Of a stretch of DNA of 33,939 nucleotides, positions 30,906 to 33,939 are shown piece by piece. The stretch is from Reticulitermes lucifugus (Eukaryota; Arthropoda; Insecta; Blattodea; Rhinotermitidae). Made by a program: the position numbers and the translations under genes. Position 1 is the stretch's first letter. Every line of letters starts with the position of its first letter. The notes beneath the pieces are model-generated. The model was given only the letters and a program-made list of their open reading frames with translations, ran no database searches and was not told the DNA's origin. The DNA lies in contig JAKCWW010005471.1 of the NCBI GenBank assembly GCA_026260175.1, positions 2,406 to 36,344 of the forward strand, written 5' to 3'.

Positions 30906-31490
30906 ACTAGTGTACCATTTATATATGGAAGTCTAAGTACAGTTCTCGGCATCAGAGTGTTTGTTACATTATTTTTTTTAACTTGTCGTTATGCGTTAAT
31001 TTTATTGGCTTTGTGTAAAGAACGCTTCGATGTTGATTAGAAATTTAGAATAAACGAACACAATATCAGAAGAAAACAATTGCTGCGGCGATCACGTTTT
31101 CTGTGCGACAATGTCAGCTGAATCACTCGGCCACCAGTGTTTCAGGAGAATAACAATTGACAGTCATGGGATAAACAGAGGGCGATGTGTACCTGACCGG
31201 ATGTGTTGACGTGTTAACAGCCCACGGCGCCATATTGCTTTGAATACTAAAATTGCCGGAAACAAGGCGAATTGTATGTGAATACGGAATGAAGAGGTTT
31301 TGTGGCGAGCGATGAATTTTGGATTGAAACCTGATTTTAAGTTAGGATCTTTTGTGTGAATATTTGCAGAGCGTAGGATATATGCGTGAAGTCTGATTTC
31401 CTGTATGCCGTGTACGACCTTCACAGTGTGCGCTCTTGTTATGCACTTGATTCGAATAGTGTCTAGACTGCACCCAGACATCGCACTGTA
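30906..31490. other. Intergenic, nothing recognised
   Basis: A reverse-strand open frame of 115 codons (31164-31511) has no recognisable domain or coding signature. Confidence 0.35.
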
Positions 31491-31555
31491 GAGGTTGGCA
31501 CTGCTGCTCATTGATCGAGAGATTTCGGGCTCGAATCTCGATCCTTAGATGCTAA
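31485..31555 (+). repeat. tRNA-like SINE fragment
   Basis: GGTTGGCACTGCTGCTCATT followed by TTTCGGGCTCGAATCTCGAT, a degenerate box B with flanks like SINE family heads. No tail or duplication. Confidence 0.35.
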
Positions 31556-31935
31556 TTATCTTGACACGTTCTTTGTGATTTTCCTCTGTCCTTTGACTTT
31601 GTACCTTAAGGCACATCAGTATAGGCTCCTTCCTCAACCTCCTCAGTTCATGTCGTAGTTTTCCTGTCAACACTATACAGTTGGGGATGAGCAGCCGGAA
31701 CGTGAAGCTGGCAATTTTCTTCCTTTCAGAGCCGATATTTAGAACGTGTGATACTTTTTCTGTGTCCGGTGTGCGTCCGTACGACTTGGTGATTGGGTTA
31801 GTGCTCTACGGGAAACTATGGTAGAGGTCATTTGACAGTTTGTGGTCGTGAAGAACCTAGTAGAACTGGCGAGTGGGCCTGATCTGCGTGTAAATGGCAA
31901 GGGCAGAATATTTGTCTTGTTTCTTCCTGCAGTCC

Positions 31936-32079
31936 GCTATCGCTATACAAGTGACTCGCTCCTAGACTTCCGCTTGAAATTTTCACCCGCCAAAACTAAA
32001 AAAGAGAAGCAGTGGAAGTATACTCGTAAACGTAACATTGAGGCGCGTTCACGTAACCATTGTTGCCGTGGAAAAAAGT
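31936..32079 (+). CDS. Candidate internal exon with an eIF4E-binding-like motif
   Basis: A long pyrimidine-rich acceptor (TTGTCTTGTTTCTTCCTGCAG) ends at 31935, and a consensus donor AAAAAA/GTAAGT starts about 32079-32080. The open frame between reads RYRYTSDSLLDFRLKF followed by a lysine/arginine-rich stretch (KTKKEKQWKYTRKRN). YTSDSLL fits the YxxxxL-hydrophobic eIF4E-binding consensus, and the RYT..xLLD neighbourhood resembles 4E-T proteins. The frame is also open upstream to 31842. No other exon of such a gene was found. Confidence 0.25.
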
Positions 32080-32400
32080 AAGTATTGCATGATCTGAGTG
32101 TGTGTCTGTAGCCTTAGTTATCCAGCTTGCAAAGCGCATGCGCCGTATTGTCATCTGTGGCCTGTTTGGCTCTACCATATTTTTCCACATTATCTCATAA
32201 ACGGCACGATTTTCGGAGAAAAGTTATTGAACATAAAATGTGTGTTTTTATTTTCTCTACAACCATTGTCTGAAAAAGTTTCATTTTAAGAAGAATTCGG
32301 CAAGATATTATCATAAATGTACATAGATCTGCATGTAAAGTAACCGTTATTCTTGTCAGATTTTAATTAAACTTGAATTTTCTAGACAGACTTTTAAAAA
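32080..32400. other. Flank of candidate exon, nothing recognised
   Basis: No coding or repeat family recognised. Confidence 0.3.
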
Positions 32401-32411
32401 ATACTCAGATA

Positions 32412-32482
32412 TCCAGTTTCATGAAAATCCGTCCAGTGGGAGTCGAGTTGTTCCATTCGGACGGACAGACAGACAGAAATGA
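32412..32482 (+). repeat. Dispersed repeat ending in (GACA)n
   Basis: CCAGTTTCATGAAAATCCGT with CCATTCGGACGGACAGACAG. A 'GAAAATCCGTCCAGT ... CGGACAGACAGACAG' arrangement is common in arthropod dispersed repeats. Confidence 0.5.
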
Positions 32483-33541
32483 CGAAGCTAGTAGTCACTT
32501 ATCGCAATTTTGCAAACGCGCCTAAAATGACCAATACCTGTGCTATTTTTTGGCTGTAGAAGCGTCGGTACATTTTCTTGGTGTCACGTAACAGGTGGCG
32601 CAGATGATATCACATGCTATTATTTCAAGTGAAATATGCTGATCATTTCAGCCACAGCCTGAAGAAGTTCCACACATATTAATGTCTCTGTAATGCAAAC
32701 TGCCATTAAAATATGCAGGGAAATGTGATTAATTGAATAAATTGGCAGCTATTGCCGCCGAGCTGTAGGGATGTCCTTGGTAAACGTATTTATTAAACGA
32801 CGGTTTGTTAACTGTATAGGTTACCGAGTGTGTTATTAGGAACTGCAATAGTTTCTTATTTCACTAGTTAGGTTCTGTTCAGAATCTAGTCCGGAGTTTG
32901 AATTCTTTGGCGTTCCTTCTGATGAAGACGATGACAATTCGGGTTGCTAAAGGGCGGAATTTAATCACCGTGTGAATAACTGTGAACAGCTTAAAGGAAA
33001 TGACACATATAAAGAAGTTAGTTACCATTTCAGTGGTAATAAGTGCAAAGATTAACTGCGTCATCAGATATGTTAATTGAACTCTAAATTAAGAAAGATA
33101 ATTATTTAATTTGTTGCGTTCTGAAGTTTGGTACTGGATTAACTAACTGCAGACAGTTGGTTGATCACAGTAACAATCCTGTCACGTGACTTCACAGTTG
33201 ACTGCTGCCGTATTATATAACGTAACTCTGAAAACGCATTCATTAGCTTACCACATTCCCAACTAGAGCTTTTCAGAATGTGTTTTCTGATCTTTTATTT
33301 TGGAAAACATAGCGTGTACAGCAAAACCATCTTCATGTGGAATTCCACAGGGTGTGAACTCTCTCCTTCATTTCAGATAGACTTTGTGCTAGAAAAGGAA
33401 TGTGGCACAGGACGTACGTATCCCTGTATTTATGCTTCAAATCATAAGCCAGAAGTCCATGTTACATTGTTACTGATATTCCATCTTTTTCCCTATTTTC
33501 TGTAATACCTTCTGTTTTGCGTTTGTTATTATACCATTGAA
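32483..33541. other. Intergenic, nothing recognised
   Basis: No exon, RNA gene or repeat family recognised. Confidence 0.35.
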
Positions 33542-33839
33542 GGGGGCCGGGATAGCGTAGTCGGTATAGCGACTCGCTATGGGCTGGACGGTCCAGGGAT
33601 GGAATCCCGGTGGTGGAGAGGTTTTCCACACCCGTCTACACCGGCTGTGGTGCCCAGCTAGCGTTCTATACAGTGAATACCGGGTCATTACCGGAGTTAA
33701 AGCGGCCGTGGCGTGGCGTTAACCATTCACCCCCATATAGCGCCAAGGTTAAAGAAAGAGTAGAGATATACCTCTATTCCCCCTCTGTACCTTCATGGCA
33801 TGTTATAGGGTGGACTGTACCTTCACCTTTTACCTTTAC
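33542..33839 (+). mobile_element. tRNA-derived SINE, family A, copy 2
   Basis: Same family and strand as 29571-29841, with GATAGCGTAGTCGGTATAG and GGCGTTAACCATTCACCCC in common and a (TTTACC)-type tail. Its box B reads GGGATGGAATCCCGG, with the conserved C changed to G, so transcription by RNA polymerase III is likely impaired. It has about 20 extra bases near the 3' end relative to copy 1. No clear target duplication. Confidence 0.85.
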
Positions 33840-33939
33840 ATCAACATAAAACAACAAAAATTCAAGCACACTGCATTCTGCTACTTTTAGCACATTTTCC
33901 TTCCTTAAAACGAAACAAGTAGGCTTATGATATTACCAC

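Noticed and set aside
31164..31511. 115-codon reverse-strand open frame
   Set aside because: No recognisable family, no splice context, and it runs into a SINE-like fragment.

Overview
The window is eukaryotic, almost certainly insect genomic DNA. It has spliced genes with GT-AG introns, no operons, many tRNA-derived SINEs, LINE fragments and Tigger-like or mariner DNA transposon debris. The LINE and SINE types resemble those I know from cockroaches and termites (Blattodea), but that placement is from memory and unproven.

Two genes are firmly supported, both on the + strand. (1) The last coding exon of a SLC35B3/PAPST2-type Golgi PAPS transporter lies at 485-665; the rest of that gene is upstream of the window. 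(2) A complete ten-exon HSPA14 gene (non-canonical Hsp70 of the ribosome-associated complex) runs from ATG 3002 to TGA 13375-13377. I joined it exon by exon with matching phases into a 502-residue protein. It has a CpG-rich promoter region, a degenerate minisatellite and a tandem duplication in intron 1, LINE 3' ends and an assembly gap in intron 8, and a decayed duplicate of its last exon just before the real one.

From about 13.5 kb to the end no complete gene can be supported. The sequence is a mosaic of nested mobile elements. These include at least three SINE families with recognisable target-site duplications, several copies of one LINE 3' end, and a second LINE family with an intact C-terminal reading frame inserted in an hAT-like element. 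Tigger/pogo-like MITEs, a foldback hairpin family (three copies), a 125-bp-arm inverted repeat and two head-to-head mariner remnants are also present. Two exon-like segments with strong splice signals (28672-28736 and 31936-32079) and a CpG-rich block (18540-19130) may belong to further genes, but this is weak.

A large-scale signal is CpG density. The gene-bearing first ~15.4 kb is strongly CpG-depleted except at the HSPA14 start, while sequence after ~15.5 kb is CpG-rich. This fits gene-targeted germline DNA methylation in an insect. I found no convincing novel multi-gene system; the most interesting items are the duplicated terminal exon, the CpG boundary, the foldback family and the possible eIF4E-binding exon.
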